Shown: positions 12,761 to 29,039, counted from the stretch's first letter. The stretch: DNA of 64,000 bases from Myoxocephalus aenaeus (GCA_038501785.1 JBAMJR010000031.1:6098501-6162500), one strand, 5' to 3'. Program-made: numbers and translations. The notes: generated by a model from the letters alone, not told the origin.

Positions 12761-14624
12761 CGTAGCTGGATTTCCCTGGCTTTGATATCTACCTCTGTGC
12801 ATGCTGCGTGACAAGTAATAAGATGAAGTGAACAGGTTTCCGTACCACCTGTGGACACTTTATAAGTTAAAAAAAGTACATATGTTCATTGAAAATCCTC
12901 GGGCAACTGGTCGCAACATAGTAGGAAACCACCGCCAGAAAACACACACGCTCAAACTCACAAACACGCATGTACACACAAACACACAGCAAGCCAAATA
13001 AAAACACTTGCTCAGAGCTATGACTCATACTGTGGGTGCCAACAATCAATGGGGCTCACCACACCCAGCTGGCTGTAGTAGCAGAATGTATTAATTTTCA
13101 CATTTAGAAACAAATATATACTACAAATAGATTAATGGTGTTTGATCAGTTTGGCAGAGCGATGCCAATTAGTATGCATGGATGGCAAGAGGCATGATGC
13201 TACATTTGTCTATGTGGGGCTCTAAAAGCAAGTGGCAACTACTAAAAACCACAGAGTTAAAATGAGATGACATGACTACCCATCTCACAGCTATACTGAA
13301 ACACACTATAACTCTCAAGGAAGGGGTTGCATTACAAGTAAAAAAGGTGAGAGATACAGAGGAGGAATGGATGGGAAAAGAGAGCAGGAGGACAGTGGAG
13401 CCAAGAGAGCAGGATCATAGGTGTAGAAAATTGAGGCTATGGTTAGCTTAGGACAGGGAGAAGTGAAAGTGGCCCTCATTTCATACTACACAGAGTTTGG
13501 CAATCACTGGTGACAGCTCCTCGCACCAAGACGGGGAAGAGATTGATCCAGACAAGCAGGACTCTGTTTGCTTTGTTCAAAGTAATTAATCACTGTGGCC
13601 ACGGAGGAATGGTGCCTTGAGTGCCACGCAGCTCTGCCCAGTGTGTTTGCACGTCTGTGCGTGTAGCCATTTGTGAATATAAGTATATACGCGTGTTCAG
13701 CTCACATTTCTGCACACATGTCCGAAACAGCTGAAGTGCGAGGAAAGAATGGTGGAGTGGAAAGCGGAACTTTGGGGGAAAAGGAGGGTGGGGAAATAGG
13801 CAGATGGAGGAAAGAGGGAGGGAAGGAACATGCGCACACTGCACCCATTTATTCACATGCATGGACTCAAGAGGACCAGTAGTGCAATCCATCATAATAG
13901 TCCTATCCACACCCACTGAGCAGATAACTACAGTTAAGGGAAACTGTGGATAAAGGAGGTAAAAATGGGGGGAAATAAGGAAGAATTCTCCTTCCTTCAC
14001 CTTCACTTTGCACTATGAAATTAAAGAGTTACATCTCCTGCTGCAGGTAACTTACTTCTCCTTAATGTGAAATAAACAAAATTCCCTCTGTTTCAGCATG
14101 GCCAGTGTCTTTCCCCTCTCGAAATCACTTAATTTCTCTGAAAAGAAAACTGGAGTATTTCAGCGACATCCTTAAAACCAATTTCACATCCATCCAATTT
14201 TAATTGCTCAACAAACTGTTTTTAATTGAAAGACAAATTTAAAAGTGGTCTTGTTTTTAATCACATTAGATACCCCACTCCTACTTACAGTGATTCTAGA
14301 GAGCCTGTGTATATTCACTGTTAATGCCTCATGTATTCTCTAGTTACCTTTCTCCTGATCAAAAGTTATCTAGCTGTCAGACCAAATGGGCCATAATTAT
14401 GTTATATAATTATTTCAAGTGTTGGTGCTTGTTACAAATATATGGGCTGAGAAAAGAAGAAAAAGCTCAAACTGAAAAAAAAACACTGTGCATACTGTAA
14501 ATCCCATTAGGACACACACGCACCTCAGTGTTGGTAACCACACTCCCTCCTCCCTTCCCTCCACACTGCAGTAATAACAGAAGCAGGAGCCCAGAGCCAC
14601 AGAGACAAGACCCTGATCAATAAG

Positions 14625-14752
<128 letters not shown>

Positions 14753-17700
14753 GGAGTCCAGTGATCCCGTAGTAGCTGGGGGTCTTAGGGCAATGGGCGT
14801 CACCGAGCGATGGGAAAATTGGATGTGAAATCGTGAGTGAGAAGACATAGGGGTAGGGCATGAAAATACTATGGGTGCTCTCTAGCGTCATATTTCTATC
14901 CCGAAGCTAGAGTTAGAAGGGCAGCAGCTGCAGCAGAGAAATGGCCACGCGTTGAGAAAGCACTCATTGAAGTGTTGGCTGTGCAGCCGCGGGCCTAGAC
15001 TCTAATAGAAACAGAAGCCAGGGACCCCTCTATGTCAATGCCTCAGCTGAGCAGAATATTAAATCCACCTCTCGTGCTAATGATTACCCCGAGCAAGGTG
15101 CAGGTCCGCAACACCACTTTGCAAATGAACATCAAACCTGCAGATTCAAATTAGCACATTGTCCGGACCTGCCGGTCTACACTCACAGCTCTGTGGTGCA
15201 ATACCTTGAGGACACATTTTGGATAATAAGAGGAATGATTATCTGGCTCATGATAAATACTGAAGGCTTCCCACACTGCACTTCTCATCTCTCTTAATGC
15301 AACAGTTTGTCTGAGCGGAAACAAGTATGGTAGGGGGTTTTAGGAACAGATGTGGCGTGATAAATGGTGAAAAGGGACTGATCCCCCACCCCCTCAATAA
15401 AGCAAAGGTGTATGAATTACCTATCAAGATTTCCAGGGAGTGATGACCCCAGTGATGCAGCCAACCCCACTGCAATCATTTACTGAGCCACAAGCCCCTG
15501 TTTGAGACCCTGCTATAACTCTCTCTCTCACACACACACACACTTAAAGAGGACTCACTCTCATAACTTATCATTAGATGGCACTGTGTATGAGTGATGT
15601 TCTATTACTTAACTACAATACAGATATTGAAGCATATTATATCATGCTTACTGAGGTAATTATAAAACATGAGCAAAGGGTCCCACACTATCATGTCCGT
15701 TACATTTAATATTTTTTTTACCTGCAGTTTGTAAACCCATATTAGTCGTTACATGCCAGCACACAACAAGAACATGTGGTTCTATTTTTTTCTTATATTC
15801 TCTTTTCTGCAAAATATGTAAGTGCTCTCTGTGCTAGCAAATATGTTACAACATATTTCCTAACTATTTCCTAACACGATGCTCCCTGCATCATTTATCA
15901 TGTTGTGGCATTAAGATAACATCCTGCACTAAGCCATCTTCTAGTGTTACTCTATGAATAAACTTCCTAATATCAGCCAGTGATGGCTCATTATGCTGGC
16001 CTATCATGCTGGGCCTCTTTTAAAGTGGTTTCTCTCTTGGGTAAAAACAAAAATAATGTCTATGTGCTACTATGCTTTTTCAGTGCTGCTGGATTAAGCA
16101 TCCTGTTTTAAACATTTCTCTGCTGCTTTTTCCCCAGAGCCTGTGGAGATGAAGAGAGCTTTGGAGTGTTCAGAGAGAATTTCATTCAACCTGTAGTGCT
16201 TCATGTTCACCCCATGGGGGTTTCCTTTCCTCCGTCAGGGGTCTGAACGCTGAACAACCCTGAGGAGAGGGCCAGGGAGCCACTCACCTACTGTACAAAC
16301 ATGGTGGAGCAGAAGGCCGTTTACAAGCCTAACCAAGCAGATAGATTACTCTCAAAGAGGGCCTCGGAAGCGGTCTTTCAGTATGAAGATGATCGGTTCA
16401 TACACAGTAATAATTACACTATACGGCAGATACATTGAGATTGAGAGTTCTTACAGATGGAAATTAATGTAAGCTTAGGACCACAAGTTAACTGTGACAA
16501 ATAGCTGCTTAAATTAGCATTACTTTGAGCTTTTATGTTTTTTTTTTACTCAACATACTTCAAGAACGGGTAAAAGAAGATAAGTCATATATCTGAACAC
16601 TGCCTTCCAACAAAAAGTCTAAAGCGCACAATAAAAGGGGAAAATATATATCATCTTAATTAATCTGCTTAAATACGCTCCATCAAATACAAAAAACACA
16701 GACATAAACAAACAAAATGTGACACAAATATACAAAGGTCTAGGTAACCTCTTGACATGTTTGTGTGTGCTGTGTCTGCACGTGTTTTGCTGCCCTTATA
16801 TCACTGAGTTGACTTATTAAATCTGTTGCCTGGAGAGACTAGAGTAATTACTCACTCCCTTCACAACACCTTTTGGACTTTGGGCCAGATTCAATGTGCT
16901 GCTTCAAATGTCACACACCTTAGCTGGCAATTAAACGCAACTCTCTCCCAGTGCCAGTTTTAATGGGCTTCCTCTACTCTAAATTAGAAACTGCAAGCTA
17001 TTCTCATATCACATTACAATAAAGAGTGTTTTGCTTTTATGGAGTGTAATTTATATATACTTTGCAGATATTCTCAAGTTATTAAGCTCAATTAGAGCGA
17101 CATTATGTCTTTGATGTCATTGCATCAATAATTATGAAAACATTCACATAGAAATACGGGCAGCCCATTATATTTGGATTGGCATTTGTAAGTTAGAAAA
17201 AAAATATCTTGGTAAAAGAATGGATTAGGTTTTGTCCTCCGCCTTTAGTCTTATCCAATTAATGTTGTCCAGTGATGGTAAATTCCACAAAATTATTATG
17301 TTTAATCTTTTGAACATTTGTATTGAAATTTTAAATATGACAAAGGACTTTATAAAGCTTTCATTGAGGAAAAACATTGTGTAGGTTACACGCTTTTTTA
17401 ATGGGTTGATATATCAGTGAGGACGGTAGTGAAAATGTGCATCCCTACTTTGCATATTGTCTTTGTCATGAGTGCAGAAACATTGGGTGATAATTGGTTA
17501 CAACGAATCAAAACACAAGGTCAGAGAGCAGTCACACTTAATGCGTACACAAGCCAGGTCAAAGTTTGACACCACTCCCCTGTCGAAGCTCATTCAGTGA
17601 GACCGAGTCACAGGCACTGGTCTGTCAATTCTGTTCACCACAGTGTCATTCTGCAATGCGTCCAATAAATAGACCAGTATTTTTGCATGCGTGTCACAAA

Positions 17701-18877
17701 GGCAGCTGCTTTACCCCCTCCCTCTTCCTGGGCACAGATACAACGGGTGCTCAGTGTTTATGTCACCTCTTAATTGCGTTTTCCCCCCATGGTAGAGGTA
17801 TGGCTTTGTGCAGATGCCCAGAGGAAGAAAAAGAAGGTCAGGCTGCCAATTTGGAGCTGGCAGGTCGAGAGTAGCGGCAGCACTTAGTTTCGCTTGAGAA
17901 GAGAATGGAGGGCTGCTGCTCATCTACGGAAACCAGGACAAACAAAAGAGATACGTGAAGGGGAAAGGAAGACAAATCCCCGTCCTCACTTTGCTGTCTT
18001 CAGGCTCTGAGAGAGTGACACCAGGCTTACAGAGACGTCCCATGTTCCACAACTACCTGTGATTGAACAGGGACAGTACGGAGCAGAAGGGAAGGATTTT
18101 GAGAAGGACATTGTAAATGGCCCATACCACAGAGGACATTCAAAGCAAACACACAAGAACATCTCTAATATCAATGTAATCATATTTAGGACTGGCTATG
18201 ATGCTCCAAATACAAGCACATCCACTGCATTTCTCCTTGTAAAGCCAACAAACTGTCAAAGCTCTGACCTCTTTGTCCATTTAAATTTAAAAGCAATGCT
18301 GATATTGACAGACAAAAATAGTATCAAATGATAGTCAGTATTTTACATTTCCAAACGCACTTAAAGTTAAATCGTGAAGTTGAAGCAAACCAAGAAGGCA
18401 CCTTGCGATGTAGCCCTGAGGCATTTTGATCTGCCGCTGGTGATTTCAGTGATCTGGTCCCCTTTAATATGGTGATGCTCTGTAACCCTAACTACAATGT
18501 TTGTAGGGAAATATAAATATATAAATTCCTCAAAGATCACAAAGTCAGATGGAGGTTTTGAATTCCATAAATAAGGAATAAAGTATGTGAACTCAGGACA
18601 GTGTCCCTCATTGTTAACGGGGAGAAAAGCACTACAGTCGTAAAAGACTCCACTGCAAGCGAAAGAAAGGCAATGCTTACAGTGCCTAAATAACAAATGG
18701 CCTTTCAGCAAAGTTAAGAAATGTGTGCCCCAGTTACTACTGTGCCTTCTCTGACTTTAACAGATACGGTTTGACAAAGAGCCAGTGAACCCTGGACTTT
18801 TCGTCTTTTTCCATTTCTGAATAATTTCCATTAAACCATCTCAATGTGGCAGTCGAAGAGGTGAGGGAGAAGGGAGG

Positions 18878-18899
18878 AGAGAGAGAGAGAGAGAGAGAG
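18878..18899 (+). repeat. (GA)n microsatellite
   Basis: About 11 GA units inside a longer purine-rich stretch (18862-18920). Confidence 0.9.
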
Positions 18900-21800
18900 G
18901 GTGAGAGAGAATGAAAGGATAAGGGGCAAAGGTAGTTAAGAAGCCGTCGGTTTAGGACTGCACACACACAAAAGAGAGGATAAGATTAGGGCCAACAGTA
19001 TATCTTTCACCACTGCATTCTGTTTGAGCCCCGCGGAAAGTCGTGCCTAAAAAAAAAAAAAACTACAAAAAAGAAAGTAAATAATTTGCTTGTGACGACA
19101 AATCAGTTCCAGCGAAACTACATTTTACAACATGAAAAGAAAAAAGGCACCTATCTCTTTGACCAGGCCTCTGCGGTAGGGGTGACTTGCACACTGAGGG
19201 ACCAAGGCTATTTCAAAAAGCAGGCAGTATAATCTCTATAGATCCCCTTATTTGCATTCCAGTGTGTCTGGGTCAAACTGTCAGTCTGTCTCCCGCTCTC
19301 TCTGTCTGTTGGTCCCAATCCAGAGTGTCACTGCACCAAGTCAGGAGGACATGGCAGCTCTGGTCAGAGGTCCATCATGGGTCAACAACTGGGTCTCACC
19401 CAAGGGGACACCAGCTAGTGTTTATGGAAAGGGATCTTTTATTGCAGTCAGTCAGCCATGAAGGTCTTATTAATGGAAATATATCTGCATTACACAAGGC
19501 GGAGTGGGTGGACTAATTGCCAGCTGATACAATTAAAACATCATATTTCTTCTCTCGGGATATAAAGAGGTACCTCATGTTTAGTAGAGAAATAGACTGA
19601 AGGATGGAAGAGTGAGGAGGCAGGTGACAGGGTGAGGAAGTTGGGTCACCCATCAAAAACACACCCATCACTCGAGTGGTGACCCATCTGACCTGGATAA
19701 TTCACCCCCACAACCACCACCACACACGCAGGCATAGTTACAGCAGTTGCTGCCACACAGTTTCTGCAGCTGTCTTTGCCCTTCAGTCATAAACCAACAT
19801 TCACTGAATCCAGACAAACAAAAGTGAGTGGCTACTGTCACTCTGGTAAATTACAGAGATATATTTATCACAGCCTCTACACAGCCCTGACTAGGAAAGG
19901 CTCAATCCAAGTGCTTCACAGCGACAAATATCGCCTAGCAGCAGATGTGAATTTGGCTATTACAGTCTCGTTATCCTCAAACCGTCCAAAAGCCCTCTTC
20001 TGCCCATGACCCAAGCCACTCTCATGACCCGGCACAGCAAAGGACACGGCCATTACTGTGAATCAACCTAAACACTTGGGCTGGAAACTGGAGGAGCCTT
20101 TGAACATCATGCCGCTGAAAGAGAGCCTCAGAGCTGGCCCCGGGGGACCCTGAGCCTTGGCTTCACTCGCATGTTTTTCAATACACATCCATTGACACAA
20201 ATGAAAAGAAAATAAATTTGAGGGAAGAAAAAAGATTTCCACGGAAAAAGACATGGTAGTAAAAGGGGCAAGAGATTTTAATGCCCCAAAGGACCAACGG
20301 AAGACATTTGAGGTAATTTCTCCATGAAAGTTATTAAAACAAAATGAATAAATGTCTTTTCCTGCCTAGCTCTCTGAAGGTCTCCTCCCTCCCATGCTGC
20401 ATTTCTTTCCTTTTGGGAGTGAATCCCTTTCAGAAGTGCTCGTTTTGATGATGCTGACTCTTCTTGGTCTCTGAGGAGCAATTACTGCTGCCCTGTCAAA
20501 TACCACAACGCTCCAAAGGACCAGTTCACCGCCTGAGGGGCCCTCTCATACCCCTTGAAACCCCAATTCCAACCCCTGTGAAAGTTAGTGCACACCAACC
20601 CTGGAACTCTAATGAACACAGCCCAAGACAAGACTAGGACAATAATGAAAATAGCTTCCTAGTCAACAGTGAGATCCACCTCTATATCTCAACCCCGAAC
20701 ATAACCCAAGAAAACCCTCCAGGCACGGCTTTCAAAGACAACCATCCATTTTTGTAACTCCCTGGTGAGCAAATTCCTATTAGTGGAGGGAATCCAATTC
20801 GGTTTCCAAAGCAGACCTTGAGGTCCCCAGGAGCCCACCCACATCTGAGGAGGAGGTTGCCATCGGTGAAGACTCTATTCAATCACCTCCACGGCCAGGA
20901 GGTGAGAGCGATCAGGCTGGGCAGGAGGGGGGTCTCTAAACGCTCCTCATCATCACCCCTGCGTGTGTCTTTTCTAAGTGTGATCATCTGGCTGGCCCTC
21001 AGCCTTAATTAATCACCTCCTAAGGTCAGAGTGGCACAACAGCAAAGGGTCCACACTCAGCCCACCTAACACCACAGCTCCCTGAAGGAGGTGAGAGGTG
21101 ACAAATCCAAAGCACACTCTCCATGCTAATGACAGTGTAAGCAGGTGGCAGGCTTCCAGACCTGAACCCTTGGCCAATTAGATACACCCACCGAAGGGAT
21201 GGCAAAGTAATACTCATGGCATGAATATCACATCTCCTGTGTGCTGCATGTCGTTAGGTGTGATTGGCATCACCTGCCAAGCTCAGTTTGTGTGACAGGC
21301 TGCTTGATAACACTTAGCTTTTATAGCATTCTTCTTTTGCAGCACTGCCGTGTTGGAGCTAATTATCAGCGCTGAAGAAAGACCAGGCTGGTTAATGCAC
21401 ATGTCAGTCGTATGAGAAAGTTGCTTTGAATCTTGCTCCAGTGATCAAAGACATGCGGAAAGAGTCGGCCCCAGTTAAACGAAGGTTAGATTATTTCTTA
21501 CGTTGAGTGCTAAAACATTTATATCGCTGTCATCTACAATAATGACTTTTTGTCCAGTTTCAGCAGCTTTTAAGGCTCCACCCCTAATTTGGGGCCCTTA
21601 CATCCATGTGTCAAGGCTCATTTAGAAAAGAATAAAGCAATACAGAGATATACAGGTAAGAAAAATTAGCACATTGTGTGCTATGAGCACACTAAAAGAA
21701 AAATGCATGTTATTATTCCCCCATTTTTCTTTTTATATATTAATAAACAATCCTGATCAATGTTTTATAGCAAGCCAAACCCATGCTTAATGGCGACTTA

Positions 21801-24800
21801 ATGCTTTTTTAATTGCACGCCTTGCCATTAACTCATCATGTCACTGTACTTTAATGTTTATGGCCTTGGCAAAGCAGCTCTACACAGCAACATGTAGCTC
21901 GTTGACACACGCAATGCGGTAGACCCTCCTCCCACCATGATGGAGAACCCAGGTGTCATTATTCTGTTTCTGTTTTCGGGATTATCAAGGAGAATATACA
22001 GGACAAGAGTAGATTTATAAAGTGTGCATGTGGGGGGTGAGTAAATGTAGCCCCTGTGCTGTGCGTTTCAATCAGATTGAGCGGGTGCAAGCGCAGCACA
22101 TTATTCTCCCCCTGCTCTGCATAGCGCTGTGCTAGGCTATGTCCTCCTGCTGTATTAGTGTGATGTATGACCCAAACGCTGTGCTGCGCTACACCACACC
22201 GCACACACCCCTACCACAGTGCTCCAAACACCCTCTGCAGCTTTTTCATTCCACCTGTCAAACAGTTATTCATCTCTCCCTCACTCCTCTCTCTCAGTCC
22301 CTCCCTCCCTCACACTTGCTTTATCTTTTCACCCACCCCTACATCTCTATACCTTATTGTATCCATCACTTTACTTTGTCTTCATGAGCCATCCAACGAC
22401 TTTGTTCCCTTCAAAAAGAACACAATATTGCACATAGCGTACTGTGAAAACCGTATCCATCAATATACAATATTCCGGCTGCATCAATGCCAGCTAAGAC
22501 TTTTGATGCATCGCATGAATAACTGTGAAGTGAAGTGAATAGCAGAGATGTGCAATTCAAAAAAGATCAAAGCACCAAAGGTGTTTGTCACATATTTGTC
22601 CACTGCACAGGGCTGCTCTGACAGCAAGTGACGACTCTTTGCATCAGTGGCACTGGGGGAGAATGACAACCAGTCAAAGAAATAGGAGAGAAAGTCCCTC
22701 TTAAGTTCTACAAAGTAACCGTGTATCTGAATAACACAATGTGTCAGTTCAATGCTGCTGTGCTTATGAGAACTGAGCTTGCTAAGAGGAGGAGGGAATG
22801 AGGTGCAAAGGTTAGAAATGTAATCTGAGAAAGACAATTACCGTCACTTATGCCGTCTTTTGTGCAGCAGGCCTGTTTTTATCATTGACGCTAATTTATC
22901 TCAATAGTATTTACAGAGGACCAAGAGAACGGTGCTGCGGGAGGGAGAAACAGTGAAAAGGCTGTCAAACCAATTCCGAACCAACCCCCGCTTCCTTCAT
23001 TATCTTTGGCTGTTGGCTACAGAAATACCTAATTAGGTGGCTGGATATGTGCTATTGCTTTGTCTGCCTCCTTTGTTCCTCATATGCATTTATGCTTCAT
23101 CATTAAAACACAGGAAGATGATGGGTGATGGCTGCTTTTATACGAAAGATGTGTTCATGAAACACATGTGAAAAAACTCTGTGTGAAAAAGACGTACAGC
23201 CCATGCGAAAGATTTATGTTTTACACAATGAATTCTAATACAATATAGGTTGAATTACCTCATCACTTGGATAGTGGGATCACTGGTTGAAATAGATTTT
23301 CTATATTACAAATACCAAGAATATTTCCTGACAAACTCTGCAGTCAGGTCTCCCACTGAGCAGTTTGGATCAGGTGTGTTTGAGCAGAGACCGGTGCTTC
23401 AGGCATCCAGCAAGAATGGGCCAGGACCTCTCCCCTGAACTCAACTACACTCAAAGGCTCAGCCAAAGCTAGAGCACCAGCGCAGCCTCGCACAGGACAC
23501 CCAGGCCACCAACTCCACATTCCTAATCACACTGTGGAACTGATTCAATTCATCTGGCCTGGGAGCAAATATGGAGCCATTACGTCCTTATTAACAGAGT
23601 GCGGAGGTGGAGCCACACCTGAATGCTCTGGAAATGGGCAAAGCGCTGAGCTGATTCCACTGCAGGAAGAACGCTGCGGAGGAGGGAGGGAGGGAGGGCC
23701 GCTATTTAAAGATGTGGGGGCTAAATTTGATTAATCCATAAACTGATTTACTACATTTGATAATGTGCTGGTAACACATCCACACAGGGACTGCTATGAT
23801 TATATCAGTTATGGTTCATGGCCATCTAAGATAAGGTTAAGCTTGGGGCTCAGAAGAGGGGAGGGCGTAATTGAGTTAGAATTAGTGCAATACCATGCAA
23901 TGATTTCTACCAAGGTATATACAGTGTGACATGTAGCTTGAGGACGCTTGGCATTTGGTAGTTAGCCCATGACTTGATTTTTGTTATCTAAACCCAGTTG
24001 GAAGTACAGTTATCATTTAATTAGCTTCTATAATAGTTTTCCTTTAGAACCTTTTTAATGTTTTACAGAGTTGAACAAGAATACAACTTGATTTAGTAAC
24101 TTTTAGATCCGTAGACTTTTTATGGCATATTTTTCAGAATTGTAATTGAATTTCCAAAGAGTTGGAGTCACATATAAGATGAAAACTGATGGAAATGGCA
24201 TTCCAAGTTCCTTGGTATCCTCTTTTTGGGGAAGAAAAATCTTAATCTGTGTTACAATTATCATAGAAATAAAATGTGATATCAAACTGCCAGTGTCACA
24301 TATGAACACACAAACTGAGCTGCTCCCTCCATAGAAAAAGGAACACATGGGTCATATACATTGAGTGGCAGCTATGAATAAGACAATAGCAGAAAAGGTG
24401 TGAGCAGCAGATGGATGGAGCACAAAGTGCCAGCTGATCGCTACACAAGGGAAATGTACACATATCCCTCATAGACCTCAAGAGGAGGAGGAGCAGGAAG
24501 CCACTCCTTGGCTTGGTGGCCAAAGACGGATTGCCAGGATGGTATTTCTGGAATGTTTAACCAAAGCCTTGGGAAGCTTGAGGGATGCTGGAATTATACA
24601 CCCCCGTGCACAGGCTGTGCACGTCTGTGAACTGTTACGCGCAGCTCAGAAGAATGCAATTTATGCATCTGTTTACAAACACAAGCACTTTGTTCTAAAT
24701 CCCAGGAGGGTCACGTTCCTCCACCACGTCAGATTCAATTCCCCATCAAGGTAAATACGGTGTCAAGCTGCTCCTGCACACTGGCAGAGTATGATGGAAA

Positions 24801-26152
24801 CTGGTTTGAGATCAAAGAGAGTTTGAGAGTGGAGTCTCTTCTGTACCTACGCTCTCATGATGTGTGGGGCTTCACGGTTCACGGCACGCCACATGCTGAC
24901 GTCAGAGAAGCTCGACACATGGAGCACAGGGGACTCGTAAAAACAACACAGGGATTACGTCAACAGCAACAGCGCGGACACAAACTCTGAGGCACACATG
25001 TTTACTTGACTGTGACTGTGATAGCACAGAACCAGGGGGATTCTGTTGTGTGCTCCTTTGAGTATGAACTTTTCATGTAAGGTCTGTGCCAGTAACTAAT
25101 AATGACAAGTTGCGCGAAAAGAAGAGAACAAAGCAAAAGAAAAATACATGTTTAAGTGTGAAAGGCAGCTACCATCGCCACCCCCCACCCCCACAGGCCT
25201 CGCTCTCAGACTTAAGTGTCATTAGCCATTCTTTCTCTCAGGCTTGATTGATGTTCCCCTCTCCTAGCCATGCATCACTAATCATTTCATATGAGACTAC
25301 ACACATTCTTGACCAACCATTAAAAAAACATTTATTGTCAAAGGACGCCATTAACTGGCATTAACTGGTGCTTTCATTTAAAGTTCAGCCTCATCGATGG
25401 TGCTTCGGGCAGTAAGTGTATCCAAATGTACTTTGAGATATTTCTATATTCCTCTGTTAAATTAACAATCTATTTCAATCGAGTCGGGTTTGTCTGCTCC
25501 AGATGTCCTTTTCATTGCTCTAGAAGCTTTTCAGATGTTTGACCCATATTAGCAATCTGCTGATGATGAATACATTTTTCGCATTGTTTTGTTGTATTTA
25601 ATGTTTGGTCAACTGGCAGGCATAACGCCGACTCGCAGTAAGACAGTCCCCTCGCTTTCCAGCGGGGTTGCTGAATGTGTGCGAGAATGATAAACTCAGA
25701 CTAGGGGAATCCTGGGAAGGCTATGAGGCATTTTGTGAGTAATCTGACCCAGAGGGCAGGCTTAGGCCTAGCCATGTAGTAAAGGACAATGAGCCAGAGC
25801 AGTGGAGAAACTCATACACAGCGGCTTCCCCCCAAATGACTTTAGACACGCTTCCATCCGCAGAAACAGATTATTGCTGTTTATCCTCTTTTCATTCTGA
25901 ATTTATACATGTGTGAATTGGAGTCTTTGGCCTGATAATGGCAGTTCTCCACACCTCCCTCTCAGCTATCGGCGGTCCAGGCGCTCCAATGTGTACTTTA
26001 AAAAAAAATCAATTGCTACAGCTGTGAGATGAGAGTGTAATACTGAATACATTTTGTGTTTCCCCTTCTAATCTTCTCCCTCAACACGTCAGGCAAATTG
26101 TGCTGCCACTGCCAAATCTAATATAACTGCCCCCCTTCTCCCCACAATGCAT

Positions 26153-26153
<1 letters not shown>

Positions 26154-26230
<77 letters not shown>
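26154..26230 (+). repeat. (CA)n microsatellite
   Basis: A perfect CA tract of about 38 units following CCCCACAATGCATG. Confidence 0.97.
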
Positions 26231-26233
<3 letters not shown>

Positions 26234-29026
26234 AAGTGGTGAGAAATGGAGTGGTAATCACAGCCAGGAGAGGTTCAAATATGTGTGAAAATACTGTGTT
26301 ATAGAAAAAAAGTGTATTCTTTCCACCCTGGAGGATAGACCACGCATGTAATCTGCATGCTGCCCATTCCTAAACTCCTGTGTTCCTGCTCTTCAAACTC
26401 ATTCACCCAGACCTGAATTATTTGGGTTTTTGAATTGAAAGATAACAACTGCCCACAATGAATTTCAGGATTCAACCATTAAAAGCCTGTGCTTCCCCTG
26501 TGTCATGGTTGCATCCCCTCTACCACTTCCCATCACATTTCCCCATCCAGTTGCTTATCGCCTCTCCCCTTGAAATGCCTGCACTTCCCTTTTCAGCAAA
26601 GAAAAAAATCCACCACGCTGGATAAATCATGCAGCGATTTATCACGCCACATCTCAAGACTACCTGTCATGTAGAGATAGCATTCTTGGTACTATTAAGC
26701 CAATGCAATTACCAGACAGGGGGTCTCTTGGTTCAGTCAGCATCTTAACACATAGCAGACTTCCACCTCATGACTGTGGAAGGTGCAGCCCAGACCACTG
26801 GTTAACAGCTCTGCGCCTGAGATGTACAGACGTAGACGATGTGGAGCTCAAGTGTCTCAGACAGGATCAGGGAGAAAAGGGAACAACGTTCAGTAAAATG
26901 AGCCATCATCAAAGCCTGTGTGAAGGCTGCTCGTGCCGCAGACTGCCCTGGAACGGCAGAGTGCCGCCATCTTTCTGATGACAGCCAATTTAATTAAAAA
27001 TCCACTTCTTTGTCCGTGAGTAAACAATCAAGTGTAGAGGAGCTAGGGAACTTCCCCTTGGCTCAGTAGTTAACAGTGAATACCAGAGAGTGGGAAGGAG
27101 AGAGGAGAAAGGCTGAAAGATGGGGAGCAAAGAGAAATGGAGCAGGAGGAATAAAATGTCAGCAAGGAGAATGAAAGTAATAAAAGAGGACACAGATATG
27201 GATCGAGGAAGGGGGGAAGGGTTACAGATTGGACTGAGATAAAGAGGCAAAACGATGTGAGGGTGGGAGAAAGAAGTGGGAGAGCTAGAGGTAAAAGAAA
27301 GGGAAGGGGGGGGTAGTAACAGAGTAAAATCCAAGCTCAGCAGTATTCCTCATGCTCAATTTCCAGGACATGATTAGTTTGGAGTGATGACATGTAATGG
27401 GTGCAATAAAAAAAAAAAAAAAAGGGCAGCTTCTTCTACTCTCTTGTTCGCTTAGAGAATCCTTCTTCCCAAAATAGAAGCCTGCACTAAAGCTTAAAAA
27501 CTCTGGGGACTAGTAGCCTTCGTCTCTCCTTTTGTTCCACAACTGCCATGCTTGTAAACCGCCACTAAAGGAACCCACTAAGTATCTGTCAGCATCTCTG
27601 TGTCTTTCACTGCAAAGCACCCTTGGGATAGTTCCAACCAAGTTGCTATCACTTCTTAATTCTTAACTCGAGAGCTACTCCTAAAAAAAACAAGTTCTCG
27701 CCGTCTGCTTTTGGACACATATTTTTCCCCCTGCGCAGTCATGTGGTTGATGGTGGCACCGGCTCGGCGACAACCTCATGCCTCCCATTTACTAGCTTTC
27801 CTATTTACTATGGAAGCTAGTTCACATTGATTTGTATGGGTCCTGATGAGTAATAATCACAGTCTGGCTTGTCTGACCTCTTCAAGACTCATTTGTTAGC
27901 ATTTAGACGACGATAGCAGAATGTTATTTGAAAGGGCAGGTTTTAGAGGAGCATGCATATTGCCTTCAACAGTAATGGGGATTTGCAACTAGGACAAACA
28001 TTAATAGCAGAGCTTATTAAAGAAAAAACTTGTCACAACTTTAGGCTGAATTGTGCAGCCGTAATGGTTCAAAATGTTTCATGAAAGTGTACTGTATGTA
28101 TTTTCAAAGTAAGAATTCAGAGTGAAATAGATATCTGAGAAACACAGAGTTGGCCATTTCTGCAGGGAATGTGATGGTTGGTTGACACAAACACAAGCCT
28201 CGCCTTGGAACAGTGTTTGTGGAGAGCATGGGACTGTGATAACTGAGAAAGAGAACAGAGAACAAAGGGAAATGAAAAAGCATGAATATATTTGGAAGAA
28301 AGCCAATTGTCGAGTTCATGAGCTCCCCCTCCTCTCACTCTGCCTGCCCTCCTCAACTTGTAACCTCCTACTCTTCTTCTCCTTTTATGTTCATGACATA
28401 TTTTCTGTCTTTACTTCTGCAGATTAGCACCACAGTTCAATGACCAATTTTTTGCTGCCTGTATTTGATCTATACACAAATACAGCTTCTCAAATAAGTG
28501 TCCACTTAACCCATCTGTCCTAGAGACCACCTTAGCATTAGCCACACATGCAGACAGACTGGTCTCAGGCCCCAACCAGACCCCCTGCTGCTGCAAAATC
28601 CCAGACAGGGTGTCCTGGCCTGGCTCTACCCCAGTGAGCAACAACCTGGTCTCAGCCTTGCACACCAGATTGACTCCGTCTGTGTTAGCACACGGGTGGC
28701 TAATGCAAATACAGTCCATCTGCTAATTCTAATCCATCCACCTTCAATTGATGGACAGACACACACACATACATGCATGCATTTGTGTACGTGTGGCATA
28801 CACACCAGTCGAAGGGATGAGATCACATCCTATCTGATGGAGCACAATACTGTAAATGTGATTAATTGATACCATCATTATTGTTATAAAGCCTTTGTAC
28901 ATCATATCACTCGATGATCAATGATGATAAAATAAATGGCAAGCTGCTGCTGCAGCATCTCTAAACATATTCTTGTCCCTCAGGGGAGACACTTGCACAG
29001 CAACATCCTCTGAGATAACAGCATCC

Positions 29027-29039
29027 AGAGAGAGAGAGA